This document shows, in pieces, positions 44,096 through 56,643 of a stretch of DNA of 64,000 bases (positions are counted from its first letter, which is position 1; every line of letters starts with the position of its first letter). Below the pieces are notes generated by a model, which searched no databases, had not been told where the DNA came from, and saw only the letters and a program-made list of their open reading frames with translations. The stretch spans positions 11,951,822-12,015,821 of the forward strand of contig NC_135570.1 of assembly GCF_964340395.1 (NCBI RefSeq), given 5' to 3'. Source of the stretch: Glandiceps talaboti (Eukaryota > Hemichordata > Enteropneusta > Spengelidae). The translations under genes were made by a program, and so were the position numbers.

Positions 44096-44879
44096 TAGTA
44101 TTACTAATGTGTTGAAAATATAAGCTTTTTGCAACATTCACATGAAAGAAAATTGATAGGTGAAATGATCAACTCAGTTGAACTACAATTTCTTACATTA
44201 TCAATTTAATTCATTAGCCCAAAACCCAAACTTAATTTTGATATATTTGAATATTTAAATCGCATACGGCACTCGACTAAAAATATGTCGTACAAGTCAA
44301 ACACTGAAATGATATGCCAGGAAATACAAATTTGGCAAATTTATTTTGACAGATATGTAAATAAACATGTCATAAATACGTCACATCGTCTCATGGATCG
44401 AATAGGAAAGTCACACTGCATGACAAACCAGTAGCAATATTCATAATTTGTTTTGGCTAATAAATAAACCGATTCTGCAAATAACTTGGCATACACCAAA
44501 TATGTACATAACACATTGTGAAATCAAAGGAAACTTCAACCATATGACTTTTTCTTGGCTATCTCTCTGAATTCTAGTTGTACTAGCTGGTATACATAGG
44601 GTGTAGGACATGCTTGTTTGCTTGGAGATAAATTCAATGTTGTTCCTTGGTTTAATCGAAGCTCTGATGTAGTCGTACCAAATTCTCTTCTTACAAAATG
44701 TGCAGTTTACTCAAACCTTTTTCAAACATGCTGCTCACTAATTTTATTTTGTTGTTGTCATATCATATGACTATATACCCTGTATATTTACGAGAATTTG
44801 ATTTGTTTTGTTAATCATTGGTAATATACTAATGTGTGTGTCAATGTGACAGTGGTATATATATCTGTTGAGTTAAGGT

Positions 44880-45200
44880 GCCTGGTTACTGTACAAAAGT
44901 TACACATATCCAGGCAGTTAAGGAGCCTGGATATTATACAAAAAATTACACATATCCAGGCAGTTAAGGAGCCTGGATATTATACAAAAAGTTACACATA
45001 TCCAGGCAGTTCAGGAGCCTGGACATTGTACAAAATGTTGCATATATCCAGGCAACTAAGGAGCCTGGACATCTACAAAAAGTCACAATATCCAGACAGT
45101 TAAGGAGCCTGGAGATTGTACAAAATGTGACACATATCCAGGCAGTTAGGGAGTCCGATCATTGTACAAAATTACCTATATCAAAGAAGTTAAAGAGGCT
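44880..45200. repeat. About 47-bp tandem array with palindromic CCAGGC...GCCTGG
   Basis: About six units of ATATCCAGGCAGTTAAGGAG-CCTGGATATTATACAAAAAGTTACAC. Each unit holds an inverted repeat (TATCCAGGC...GCCTGGATA), so a transcript would form a row of small hairpins. It lies 140-460 bases past the MCU stop codon on the transcribed side. Confidence 0.85.
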
Positions 45201-45272
45201 GGATTTGTACAAGAATGTCATATTGTTCAAACCATTAACAATATCTATGCACTTGAGGAGACCTGTTTTTAT

Positions 45273-45278
45273 TTTATT
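45273..45278 (-). terminator. MCU: Possible MCU poly(A) signal
   Basis: AATAAA on the minus strand, 60 bases after the MCU stop codon. It would give a short 3' UTR that excludes the tandem hairpin array further on. Not proven. Confidence 0.4.
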
Positions 45279-45337
45279 ATTTTATACATTCCTAGTTACT
45301 TTAGTATCATGACTGAAGCACGGATGGATTTCCGACT

Positions 45338-47398
45338 TTATGATGCTGGCACTGCTTCAGGAAGTTCTGGAGCTTTCACTTTATTGGATGGTGGTTGGAT
45401 AATTGGAAGTTGCAACTGTAGTGGATCACGTAGTCTCTCCAGATCGTACTCAGCCTGTTCATTGTTGAGAGAGAATCAAAATTAGTGGATATATATATAT
45501 ATATATTTTTGGAGACATAAGTACCACGATAATAAACCAATCCAATCTAGTTTTCCAAAACTTGTTAAAACTGGACATTGCCGGAACAACAAAACTATTA
45601 AAGATTGATATGTCTGTTCTCTTGTTTGGTAAGCTTGGGGCAACACTAAGCATAACACTGTCAGTCACAAGTCATGTGGCAAAGTAAAAATTTCTGAAAA
45701 TATGGCTAGATAGTGACATATAGGATTTCTAATTTAGCACCAAATTTGGACTAAGATATGTCTAGTCTTAGTTACCCAGACTCTTACTAGTGGGTTTCTA
45801 CTACTAGACCACTCAGATGAGGGTCTGGGGAAAACATAATACAAATTCAGCACACACTGGATCTCTCTTCCAGAGCAGTGCATTCTGGGAATACTCATCC
45901 AATATTGCATGCTGAACAATCTAGATGCCTTCACAATAGGTTTGCATGTTTTAAACGACCGATACATCTTGATAACCAAGAATGGGCGTTATATTGCCTA
46001 TTCGTTATGACTTGGAAGCAATGTACTTCAAGTGTGGACGACATGGGATTACATTTCCCAAGACTCTCGTCTGAGTGGTCTCATGGTAGAGCCCCCAGCA
46101 GTGACAGTCTGGGTAACCAAGACTAAGATATGTCAAGTCATTTTGCCCTCATTGTCCTTCTTAGGGTAGGCTGATGACTGAGGGCGCTCTAACATAATAG
46201 ATCTTACATGTACTGTCTATCCATGACCTTTGAACTACTGTCTAGCATAAAAGACATCGATCATATATACAAAATAGAATATGTACGTTTACAAGGTTTT
46301 GTTCATTACCTCTTTCAGTCTTAAAAGTGGTCTACAAAATACAATAAAATTCTGAGTTGCATTACTGTACCTTTGCAATTTGGTCTTTTAGTTTGTTGTA
46401 CTTGCCGAGATCTAAACTCTTCTTTTTAGCACCTTTGTGAAAGGTGATAAGGTATTGCCTGTCATAGGCCCCATTAAAGGTGTATTCCTAGAAGAAAGAA
46501 AACAAATGAAAAGGTGACATATGTCCACATGTATGTCCAGATACTATTCTCTCTTGGCTTGCTGACTGTTGGGAGTTATTCTGCTTGAAAAGGTATCATA
46601 ATAAAAACACTATAAGCAAGATAAGTATATGTCTCTATGTCATCACTTCTGTAGTTCTACATCATGTGTCTATGTCATCCCTTCTGTCATTCTACATCAT
46701 GACTTCATGTGTCTATGTCATCCCTTCTGTAGTTTTATACATCATTACTTCATGTGTCTGTGTCATCACTTCTGTAGTTCTACATCATGACTTCATGTGT
46801 CTATGTCACCCCTTCTGTTGTTCTACATCATGACTTCATGTGTCTATGTCATCACTTCTCATGTTCTACATCATTTCTATGTCTGTATATCACTATTGTA
46901 AGCTATAACCTACCTGTCTGGTGAGCACATAATATGCATAGAAAGCCATGGCTGTACCATAGCCAACAAAATAGGTGACAGGTTCCATGATATCCCAGGA
47001 ATATTCCCACCAAGTTAAGCGTGCTAAGAAGCCAAACTGTAACGACATGTATGCTAGTCCACCCCATACTAGTATATTGGTACGTGTGGTTGAACGTGCA
47101 TCTAATTCTTGTCTCATCTGATGATAACCAAAGAAAAAAATACAATTATTTTTAGTCACAGCAAGTTTTGACTGCAGATATGTGATGTTAAACTTACAGT
47201 AACATCCAATCCCCATCCCATCCAGTTCAAATTATAATTCCCAATAGTTTGGAATTAAATTATTTCACACCAAAAATCACATTTTTTGACCCAGAACACA
47301 AATCTATTTAGTAATTGCTTTGGTGTGACTAATTTCACAACTTGACACCCACCAAATACCAACTTGAAGCATGCACGCACGCACGCTCGCGCGCACGT

Positions 47399-47432
<34 letters not shown>

Positions 47433-49736
47433 ATGCATGCACACGCACGCACATGTATGCATGCACACACACACACACACACACACTATAGCACTACTGA
47501 TCTCAATGCTAAAAAAAAAAATATAATACAGTTACAAAAATCACTGACAGGATTGCAATAACAGAATTGAAACTGACCTGTTCAAGTGGCTCAATTTCTC
47601 CTTTGAGATTTTCTAGTCGTTGTATTAAATTTTTCTCATGAAGTAGCTGGTGTTGTTCTACATTCAGTGTGGAATAAAGTTGTTGTATAAGAGCTTTCAC
47701 ATCTGATATTTTGTCAGCATCTTCACTGTCAAGGACCTCTGAGGAAAGTCACACAAAAAAAAAAAAAACATGAAAAAATCTTACATGCATATTGCACTCA
47801 TTTACAACTATTCTCTGAAAGAGTATGATACAAAGTATCAACAAGTCTTCATAGAACACTTAGCCCCCCCCCCCTCCCCCATGTATTGTATGGCAAAGTC
47901 ATTGTGCAAATGAGTCTCTAGATATAAAACTTAATTTATTTGCCATTTGACCTTGAATATGGAGGTCAAAGACAAAGGTTAATGTATCAATAGAAAGCTT
48001 ACTTTGCTTATGTTTAAATGGAATGTATGTGTAGTCAACTTCTTGAGTTGGACAAATGGATCCCAACGTATAAGCCCCCCTCGAGGTGGTGCCAATTGGG
48101 GCTAACAAAGGTCTTAAACCTATACATTTACACCTGATAATGGTGAAATTTTTATTTATTTGAGCATATAAGTGGGTGCATTGATAAGGTTATTATACAT
48201 TTACTGATAATGGAGTACACTGTAGTATGGAATATGTTCCCTGTCAGGACCTAGACTATATTTTCTACTGCACTTTCACTTTGTATGCTTAGCAAAGTAC
48301 AGTCACACAGAACACTACAAAGACTTGTGAAAAATACCCAGAGTACACCACACTTGCACTCATACATCATGGGGTTCTGTCATAATATCTGCTTACCTTG
48401 TGTTGGCGGTTCAACCTCATAGCTGGTATCATTGATCACTAGTTTAAAGCTCTCTCTAAGTAAAGCATCCACACTGGTTGCCTTGGCAACCTTAACATCA
48501 TCTGTAACAAACAAAATTTCAAGTCAGTAAGTCAATGGGTATGGTTCAGATGTATGTCCATGAATATCAAGATTCTTCAGTAATATTTGTCTTTTTTTCA
48601 TTATTTGAAATTGAAACTTACTTTATGTTTTAGAAATTCATATCCTGTTGTAGCAGGATATTCAACCGATATTTTATAACGAAACTCCTGGGAAATCAGA
48701 TAGCAGTTACCTACTTATCACCCCACACAAAACACTTCATGTCACAATGTGGGTGTATATATCTTATCACGTGAAACACAATATTACATGTTGGTGTATT
48801 TCTGATTACAGGCATTCATACAAAAGATGCCTATCACATTACAAGTGTGTGTTCATAGATTTGAATACACAGCTATCACACTTAAGAGTGATGTGTCAGG
48901 AAAAGATAATACAGGGAGTACGTGTACATGAAAAAAATCAAGTGCCTATTTTTTAAAGTGTAGTATGTTTCATATATAAAATGAACCACAAGAATGCATG
49001 ACAAACTTCTGCTTTGAAGAAGTATTTCAACATGTAGTATTGAACCAGGGACCTTTTAGTAGGGCAATAACCTTATACCATTAGTAGGATGGATTATTGA
49101 CCTGCAAAGTGCTCTCTCCACACAGCCTGTGATCTCAGAAATTTAAATTTAGTATTTTGTATGGATACTCTGCGTAGAAGCTGATTGGTTGAATAAATCA
49201 CATGATGTCTATATTATGTTGATTGTGCTAACTTGTAGTTAAAGAATAATATCAGATTCTAGTTTTCATCTAAATCCATGCATTCATCTGAATTTTTCCG
49301 TTACAAAAATAACTTATTTGCACGAGGTCAAATTCACGAAATAGTAATTTCTTTGCTCTGTGCATTTGTCACATTGTGACCACAATGAAATCTACGCAAT
49401 ATTTAGACAGATTTAAATTGAGATAGACTTTCCAAGGTGAACTCTGACCTCATACAACATTGGTGAAAATCTTGATGGCAACTGACAGGTAAGATACATA
49501 TTGGGGTTGAACTGTCATGTGATGTCACACTGGATGGGGTACAGAAATCACTGGATATGTCTCACCTCTGTTGTAGATGACAGCTCTCTCAATACCACCA
49601 TCTTCTGATCTCAGTTGCTGTATGAAATCACCAACATTGTGTGTAAACGGTTTCAAGGTGAACTGACATAACTCTTGTCTGGATGGCAATGGAACATACA
49701 ACACTGGTAAACCATTACGATATTCGCAACTCACAC
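45338..49736 (-). CDS. MCU: MCU, mitochondrial calcium uniporter pore subunit (six conserved coding exons)
   Basis: MCU tetramers form the Ca2+-selective channel of the inner mitochondrial membrane. Exons on the minus strand: 49736-49566, 48501-48397, 47738-47578, 47117-46914, 46487-46371, 45454-45338 (TAA). All are GT-AG and in phase. The matrix N-terminal domain reads [17 protein letters not shown] and CQFTLKP. A coiled coil follows ([20 protein letters not shown]). TM1 is [20 protein letters not shown], then the WDIMEP selectivity motif, whose Asp and Glu line the Ca2+ filter, then TM2 [19 protein letters not shown]. The C-terminal matrix helix follows ([27 protein letters not shown]). All key residues are present. 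It aligns from about residue 75 of the 351-aa human protein to its end. The exon with the transit peptide must lie upstream; a candidate is listed separately. Confidence 0.95.
45763..46125. mobile_element. TIR element family D, copy 1, with target duplication
   Basis: Ends are TAGTCTTAGTTACCCAGACTC and the inverse AGTCTGGGTAACCAAGACTA. The direct repeat AGATATGTC flanks both sides (8-9 bases, extending to 14 with the TIR end), which suggests a hAT-type insertion. It lies in the MCU intron before the last exon. A second copy is at 58,851-59,155. Confidence 0.75.
46630..46880. repeat. About 41-bp tandem array
   Basis: Units such as TGTCATCACTTCTGTAGTTC-TACATCATGACTTCATGTGTCTA occur about six times in the MCU intron between its last two exons. 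The open frame is repeat-derived. Confidence 0.85.
47376..47487. repeat. CA/GCAC microsatellite
   Basis: GCAC and CA runs interrupted by ATGCATGC, in the MCU intron before the TM exon. Confidence 0.92.
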
Positions 49737-49789
49737 CTGCAATGACAAACAATGAAAGATTTGACGGTTTATATATATCAAACTTTTTT

Positions 49790-50180
49790 TGTAATTCTTT
49801 TACGGATTCAATAATTTGATTGGTTCACTCGAGCAAACCATAGTGATACCTATGACTCACACCTGGAGGACGAGGAACGCATATTCTGATTGGTTTATAT
49901 GGGCAAACCACCATTGTGTTCATAATTCACACCTGGGAAAAAAAGAACATACAATCTGATTGGTCTGTAATCAGGAAACCAGCAAAACGTATGCACAATT
50001 CACACCTGGAATTACAAACACAATCTGATTGGTTTATATGGGCAAACCACCACTGTGTTCATAATTCACACCTGGGAAAACAAAGAACATACAATCTGAT
50101 TGGTCTGTAATCAGGAAACCAGCAAATCGTATGCACAATTCACACCTGGAATTACAAACACAATCTCATTGGTTTATACT
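49790..50180. repeat. About 70-bp tandem repeat carrying copies of the MCU 3' splice site
   Basis: Units pair CTGATTGGTTTATATGGGCA with TTCACACCTGG. On the minus strand each gives CCAG|GTGTGA, the same junction as the true acceptor (CAG|GTGTGAGTTG at 49,737/49,736). Copies lie at 49,863, 49,933, 50,006, 50,072 and 50,146. The similarity extends about 30 bases into the exon side (AAACCA...). Confidence 0.75.
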
Positions 50181-50928
50181 GGCATAACATTTCAACATAA
50201 AGTCTTGGTATAACATATGTGTAGATGAAATAAAGCTGAGCTCAAAGGTATTAATACTGACAAAGCTTGGTTAAAATCTAAACTTACTGAACTATATCAT
50301 ATAGTGTATTACTCTAGCAGAAACCTTAAAAGAAGAGGGACAGTTCTCTTGAAATATTTGCATTAGAAGTGTATTTGTGATGATATTACAAGGGAATGCC
50401 ACAAGGAAGTAACGACATTTTCATAAACTTCGGGTTCTGGAGAATCATTTCATGATTTCACATCACATAATTTTGGTTCGCAAGGAACACCAAATTGAAA
50501 ATCTTTTTAACCATTATCTCTATTGGTCTTTCACTGATACACAGTTGCATGATGGGTCTTAGCAGACATGAATATTCATTAGATCATAGATGCACACTGA
50601 ATATTCATGACTCCTAAGAGCTTACTTCCTTTAGATATATAATCATGAATATTCAGTGCATCTAATGAATAATCATATCTGTAATGACCAATCATGCTTT
50701 GGAATATTAGCAAACAAAAAACAGAGGTGACAATGAGTTGCAATTTGGTGTTTCTTGGTAACCAAATGAAATAATATGATGTGAAATCATCAAATAATTC
50801 TCCAGAACCCAAAGTTTATCAAAATACCTTTATTTTCTGGAGTCGTGTTCCCCGTTAATTATAGAATTTCAGTGAAAAAGCCAGAAACCTTTCAAAGATA
50901 TCGTCAATCAAAATCAATTCATCATAAC

Positions 50929-51510
50929 TGACCTGCAGTGACTGATAAAACTGACCTGACCTGCAGTGACAGGTAAAACTGACCTGCAGTGACAGGTAAA
51001 ACTGACCTGCAGTGACTGATAAAACTGACCTGCAGTGACAGGTAAAACTGACCTGCAGTGACTGATAAAACTGACCTGCAGTGACTGATAAAACTGACCT
51101 GCAGTGACAGGTAAAACTGACCTGCAGTGACTGATAAAACTGACCTGCAGTGACTGATAAAACTGACCTGCAGTGACTGATAAAACTGACCTGCAGTGAC
51201 TGATAAAACTGACCTGCAGTGACAGGTAAAACTGACCTGCAGTGACTGATGAAACTGACCTGCAGTGACAGGTAAAACTGACCTGCAGTGACTGATAAAA
51301 CTGACCTGCAGTGACTGATAAAACTGACCTGCAGTGACTGATAAAACTGACCTGCAGTGACTGATAAAACTGACCTGCAGTGACAGATAAAACTGACCTG
51401 CAGTGACAGGTAAAACTGACCTGCAGTGACAGGTAAAACTGACCTGCAGTGACTGATAAAACTGACCTGCAGTGACTGATAAAACTGACCTGACCTGCAG
51501 TGACAGGTAA
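50929..51510. repeat. 23-bp minisatellite, about 25 units
   Basis: CTGACCTGCAGTGACTGATAAAA alternates with the variant CTGACCTGCAGTGACAGGTAAAA. Three units make a 69-base stop-free minus-strand frame, which explains the 211-codon open frame. It is not a gene. Lies in the MCU intron. Confidence 0.95.
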
Positions 51511-51633
51511 AGCTGGTAAAGCAGGATTACAGAATTTCATTAATTTCAATTTAGAAAATGGAATGGAAATCCATCAGTAGATATCGGTAGGGTGCTAATA
51601 CACTTTGCAGTATGATCCTAAATTTAATGTATT

Positions 51634-51656
51634 GAACCCTAACCCTAACCCTAACC
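51634..51656. repeat. Interstitial telomere-like tract
   Basis: AACCCTAACCCTAACCCTAACC, about 3.5 copies of the TTAGGG repeat on the minus strand, embedded in single-copy-looking DNA. This is too short to be a telomere. Confidence 0.85.
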
Positions 51657-51759
51657 ATATACCAATTTTTTAAATATAAGATAGCGTGTACATGTATTCT
51701 TTATCATATTGAACGTCCAAACTTGTTATTAAAATTCTATATAAAGTGACACAAATTAA

Positions 51760-52430
51760 CTTACTTAAATAACTTACTTAAGTAAACAAATCTTTGAAAG
51801 TTGACAATAAAAGTACTTGGAACATGCTGTCCAAACAGCTGACAATGATTTGTGCGACTCAGAACAAATTTACAAGGCTGGTTATTCAGATGTAAGAAGC
51901 TGTGAACACCCAAATAACTTACTCAAGTACATAAAACTTAGAATTAGAAAGTTGAAATGAAGGCAACTGGAACATGCTGTCCAAACAGCTGAAAATGATT
52001 TCAATAAGTTTGTGCGACTCAAACAAACTTACAAGGCTGGTTATTCAGATGTAAGAAGCTGTGAACATCCAAATAACTTACTCAAGTACATAAAACTTAG
52101 AATTAGAAAGTTGAAATGAAGGCAACTGGAACATGCTGTCCAAACAGCTGAAAATGATTTCAATAAGTTTGTGCGACTCGGAACAAACTTACAAGGCTGG
52201 TTATTCAGATGTAAGAAGCTGTGAACATCCAAATAACTTACTCAAGTATATAAAACTTAGAATTAGAAAGTTGAAAATAAAAGCAACTGGAACATGCTGT
52301 CCAAATGGCTGACAATGATTTCAATCAGTGTGTGACTCAAAACAAAATTACAAGGCAATTTTCTGCTGGAGGAAGTAGTGAACACTTAAATAATGTAGCC
52401 AAGCACATAAATCTTAGAAAGTTGAAATAA
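51760..52430. repeat. About 160-bp tandem repeat, four units
   Basis: The landmark GGAACATGCTGTCCAAA recurs at about 51,819, 51,969, 52,128 and 52,289, with AACAAACTTACAAGGCTGGT and ACTCAAGTACATAAAACTTA in the units. The middle two are nearly identical and the outer ones diverged. Lies in the MCU intron. Confidence 0.88.
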
Positions 52431-53122
52431 AGGGCAGTACTATAGTTGGCTAAATTGAACCAGCTCCTCTATCAGATTTAAATAAGCTTGTTCTCGCCTG
52501 TAAAATTCAATTTTCTACTATTCAGATGCAATCAGCTTAGTTTTTTTTCCCACCAATCACAATGTAAGTCTTGTTGTGGATCATATTTCTCATCCATAAT
52601 GCAATTTTTAACTAGTTAGGTACAATCTGATCAAAACACAAGTCATATTGGATATCATATTTCTCATCTGTAGAATGCAATCAGCTATGCAGTTTCTCTA
52701 TTCTCCAACAATCATTACCCAAGTCTGGAGGCATCAGAACTCATAATATCTGCTAATAAACCATAGTTCCTTCAGGAAAGTTCAGCGAAGTAGAACATTT
52801 GATAAGTGGCTCAAATAATGAGGCAGGACAAGATATGCGATATATTCAATGTTCTCTGTGAACGCAGTTACAGGCACTCATCAAGACCTTCCGAGTGCTC
52901 TCTTTATAAAATGAAAATCATTTTCCAAACCCCTTCAAGGTCTCTTGTGTGAGACTGAAATGTTTTATTTTGAAAATATAGAATATATTTTTTCGGAAAC
53001 TGGAGATTGTTTTCTTTCATATCCACTACCGTATTACCCTCAATCCTGTTTCTGTATACAACTGTAGTTGGACTGATACTTCTTCTGCTTACAAACTTAT
53101 GTAAAAATTGTATCAAAACACC

Positions 53123-53176
53123 CCCTCCCCCCACCACCCTCACCCCACCCCACCCCCCACCACCACCCTCACCCCA
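53123..53176. repeat. Polypyrimidine CCCCACC tract
   Basis: C-rich strand with almost no G for about 50 bases; possible triplex or i-motif former. The Gly-rich minus-strand open frame across it is not a gene. Confidence 0.85.
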
Positions 53177-53790
53177 TCCCACAAGACTCCTTGTGTCTTG
53201 GTTTCCAACTGGCAAGTAGAGAAGGTTTTATTACCCTTGCCCTACCTGAATTGATAAGAAAACATATAAAAATGCATTGATTAAATCAAATCTGTTCTAA
53301 ACTGGTATGGTAGAACCAATATAGATTGTATTTCAAACTGATGTGACATTCCACGTACGGACAGGGTTATTGATTTCTGACACACTAAGCTTTCTTTTCA
53401 TGTTACACTGCTGATCATTCACAAATTTATATGAATGTATTTGCCAAACCTGAAAAATGTCTTAATTTTTATCATTTCTTTAACCACATCAATCAAGTGA
53501 TGAAAATTGACGTTAAAGAAGGATGTATTGATGATAAGTCAGGTGGAGTAAATTAAATTAATGACAAATCACTAAGTCTTGAGCTTGCCTTGTTGGAAAA
53601 TATTCCAATTTTATCTTGTTGAACATAAAAAATTGAACATACACAATTAAAACTTAAAAAAAAGATAAGTTAGACCTGATTAATTTAAATTTTTGACAAA
53701 TCATTGAACTTTCTTTTCAATTTATAACAATCACATCAGATTTTGATCAAGTCTTCAATACTGTGCACATGAGACAACACTACAAGATGT

Positions 53791-54081
53791 CTGTTACCAA
53801 GGTAACATGACTGACTGTAAGAAAGCAACTTACTTAGCATCAAAAGGAAATCTTACAAATCTGCTGCATTATCAGTTCTCTGTTGCCAAGGTAACACAAC
53901 TGAGAAGTCTGGCCTATTTTCTTAAGTATACCAGTTTAAAAAATTCAGGAAAATACAGTATCTTCTGTCTCATCAACTCTCCGTTGCCAGGGTAATATGA
54001 CCGAGAAGCCAATATTTTCATGAGTATACATGACACTGTGCAATCTTGTGTGTTCTCAATTCCATTTGTTGCCATGGTAAC
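53791..54081. promoter_or_regulatory. Four RFX/X-box-like palindromes
   Basis: GTTACCAAGGTAAC (53,792), GTTGCCAAGGTAAC (53,882), GTTGCCAGGGTAAT (53,983) and GTTGCCATGGTAAC (54,068), at 85-101 base spacing. They match the RFX consensus GTNRCC-N-RGYAAC. Surrounding sequence is only loosely repeated. Regulatory function is inferred. Confidence 0.5.
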
Positions 54082-54099
54082 ATGATGTGTAGTCTGGAT

Positions 54100-56630
54100 A
54101 GAGTGTTATTAGCTCTTCAAAAATTCAGTAAAATATTGAGAATGTATACAGCCAGTATTGTTTTAAACTAGAAGCGTTGTTAGTCTTATGTGCAATAACC
54201 AACACATGATATTTAACTTTTAAGAGCCATTAAATTATCGATTCTCTTCATTAAATTATCGATTCTCTTGATTCTTCTCACACTTGAGGAGAACTTTTCT
54301 TTTTCAAAGAAAGTGACTGGTTTAAATAATCATTCGATAGAGTACACATTATTTCTGCATCATTAACTATGATTTATCCAGCTGTCTGCTTCAATCAGTC
54401 ATCATGTAATTCACACACAAAGTACATCATTTACACGTTGACCATGCTAGCATACTGAACATATGTTATAGTATATATCTTGGATTTCAGTTGTCTGTTT
54501 AATGTTTATTGGGGACTTGACATTGTAATCCTATTCCTACTACTGTCAGCCAAATACACACATGAACAGGTGTGTGGGTGATACATTGAGATCGGCATAA
54601 ATACATGGGGTGAGTTCAGGATAAAAACCATGTGCTATACATGTTAGATTATCCACAGCACTGATCTGTAACTATGCTAACTATCATAGTAGATGAGAGC
54701 TTGTGTAGTCGCAGATCTAGTGCCTTGTATAGGCTAGCTAATGGATTGCTATCGTTTTTATCCGGAACTCATATCCTACATGAACTCATATATAACTTCA
54801 TTGTAACCTTCGTCATAGATGTGGGACCTGGCATACATTCTCTCAACACAGCCTGAAAACTCAGTAATTCAAATTTAGTATTTTTCACTGATACCATATG
54901 TAGAAGCTGATTGGTTGAATAAAGTCACATGATACTGATATTACGTTGACTGTGTCAATTATTAAGTTACTCAAATGTGACCTACGTGTATTTGGTCTAG
55001 TGGGCTGTATATATAGTAGTCTTGTGCCTTGTATGCGTATCCATTACGATTGTATGCATTACGATTACTACGATCATCTCAACCACATCCGTGGAGAAAA
55101 TAGTGATTGTAGAGAACGTTGACAGGTTAGGTATATGCAGAAATGTGACCAGAAATGTACAAATAACCTTGAATGTCACCACATGACATGTCAATTTTAT
55201 GCAGATTTCATGACAATTGGCCAGAAATACTCACTTTGAGTTTAAATCACTGAGTTTGCAGCTGTGTGAGGGACTGCTTGCTAGGCTGACACCAACCCTG
55301 ACATGGAGGCTATTAATCAGACAAAGGTTTTGCTATTCTTGTCACTTTCTGGATGAATGTGTCAAAGAAGTAATTTCTCTGCCAATGAGGAAAGTTGTCA
55401 TGGCATGAATGCAAAATCTGTCGTAGTAATATTATGTCGGCAAAGTTCAATACTTGAAATAACAAGTTTATCATACAAAACTGGTATATTTAATCACACA
55501 GAGAGAAGTATTTCCTGATTGATTCTTCACACAGAAAGTAAAAATTCTAAAGGTGAAGGGTGATAAAATTCTGGGTTTGGATTGAGATTAAGCAGACCTC
55601 AACGTAAATGAGAGAATGGGTAATAAACGAGAGACAGACCTTGTTAGATTCTAAACTCAGAAACATTTATTAGTTGCAGTAACATGTTAGGACATCATTC
55701 CTTTTATTATGGAAGATCAAATGATGAAATGCACCACTGACTCTATAATACAGTACTACATAAATTTCTGAGCCCACACGTCTTTCACTCTCTGTAGAAT
55801 CCTAGCTGCTTTTGTTGATTGAATTGGCAATAATTGGAAAGAGGCACAATGGAATCAATGAATGTAGGCAGTAGCATACATACACTATGAATACCTTGCA
55901 TAATATTATTCAAACTAACAATACAATCAAAGCAGTGGCAAATATTTAAACATGTTTTTACAAGTTTTTAAAGGCATATATTATGTTTTTAAACATATAC
56001 AGTATTCTACACTTGCTGACCCCCCTTCCCCTCAATATAATTATAGAGGGGTAACTACATGTATATATAGATGGAAAAAACTTGCACATTTCTGTGGTTT
56101 TGGTGTGCAACCAAGATATAACCTGGGGACCTGAAGTAGATTAGCATATATATATATAATTGATATAGCCTGATGAAGGTACATGTATGTAGTACTTTTT
56201 TAGTTTTCCTTTTTGAATTATCTATATTTTAGTATAAATAACAGGATGTGTCTGGTCCTTCCCTAGCTTCCCACGCATTCAATAAACTGAAGGCTACATC
56301 AATATGTACCTATCACTATCAGTCAATATTGCCCATTATCTTTCATACCATCGGGCATTGACCCATGGAAATATCTAAAATGATTTGAAATAGATATGGT
56401 CTGGACCTATGTCCCTGCATGATAAACAGTATATATATTATAGCCATAACTTGTTTTTCTCATATAGTGTAACATGGAAGTGATATTCTGGGTGACAGGA
56501 TGTTCTTGTCATATACTTGGTGTTATTACACATTTTATTTCAAAACTTATTTGTACATGTATTGAAACTGTAGCAAAGACATGCTGATCTGGTTAAACGT
56601 ACTCGCATACTGGCAGTGTGAATGAGGAGA
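54100..56630. other. Intronic or intergenic stretch without recognised features
   Basis: AT-rich sequence on the MCU side. The short open frames have no supporting splice or domain evidence. Nothing further seen. Confidence 0.5.
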
Positions 56631-56643
56631 TAGCAATTACTAA

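Larger units (their letters stand above)
40750..45250. other. Gene-free region between the 51-bp array and MCU
   Basis: AT-rich. Contents that can be named: a (GT)n tract at 41,521-41,600, a shorter GT/GC tract at about 42,129-42,170, a 160-bp tandem duplication at about 43,758-44,095, and the start of a short tandem array at 44,880. No exon with splice signals was found. Confidence 0.5.

Noticed and set aside
50914-51549. 211-codon minus-strand open frame
   Set aside because: It is a translation of the 23-bp minisatellite only.
51634-51656. True telomere or assembly end
   Set aside because: Only about 23 bases, with ordinary sequence on both sides.
53007-53219. Pro-rich and Gly-rich open frames
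   Set aside because: They are readings of the CCCCACC tract on the two strands.
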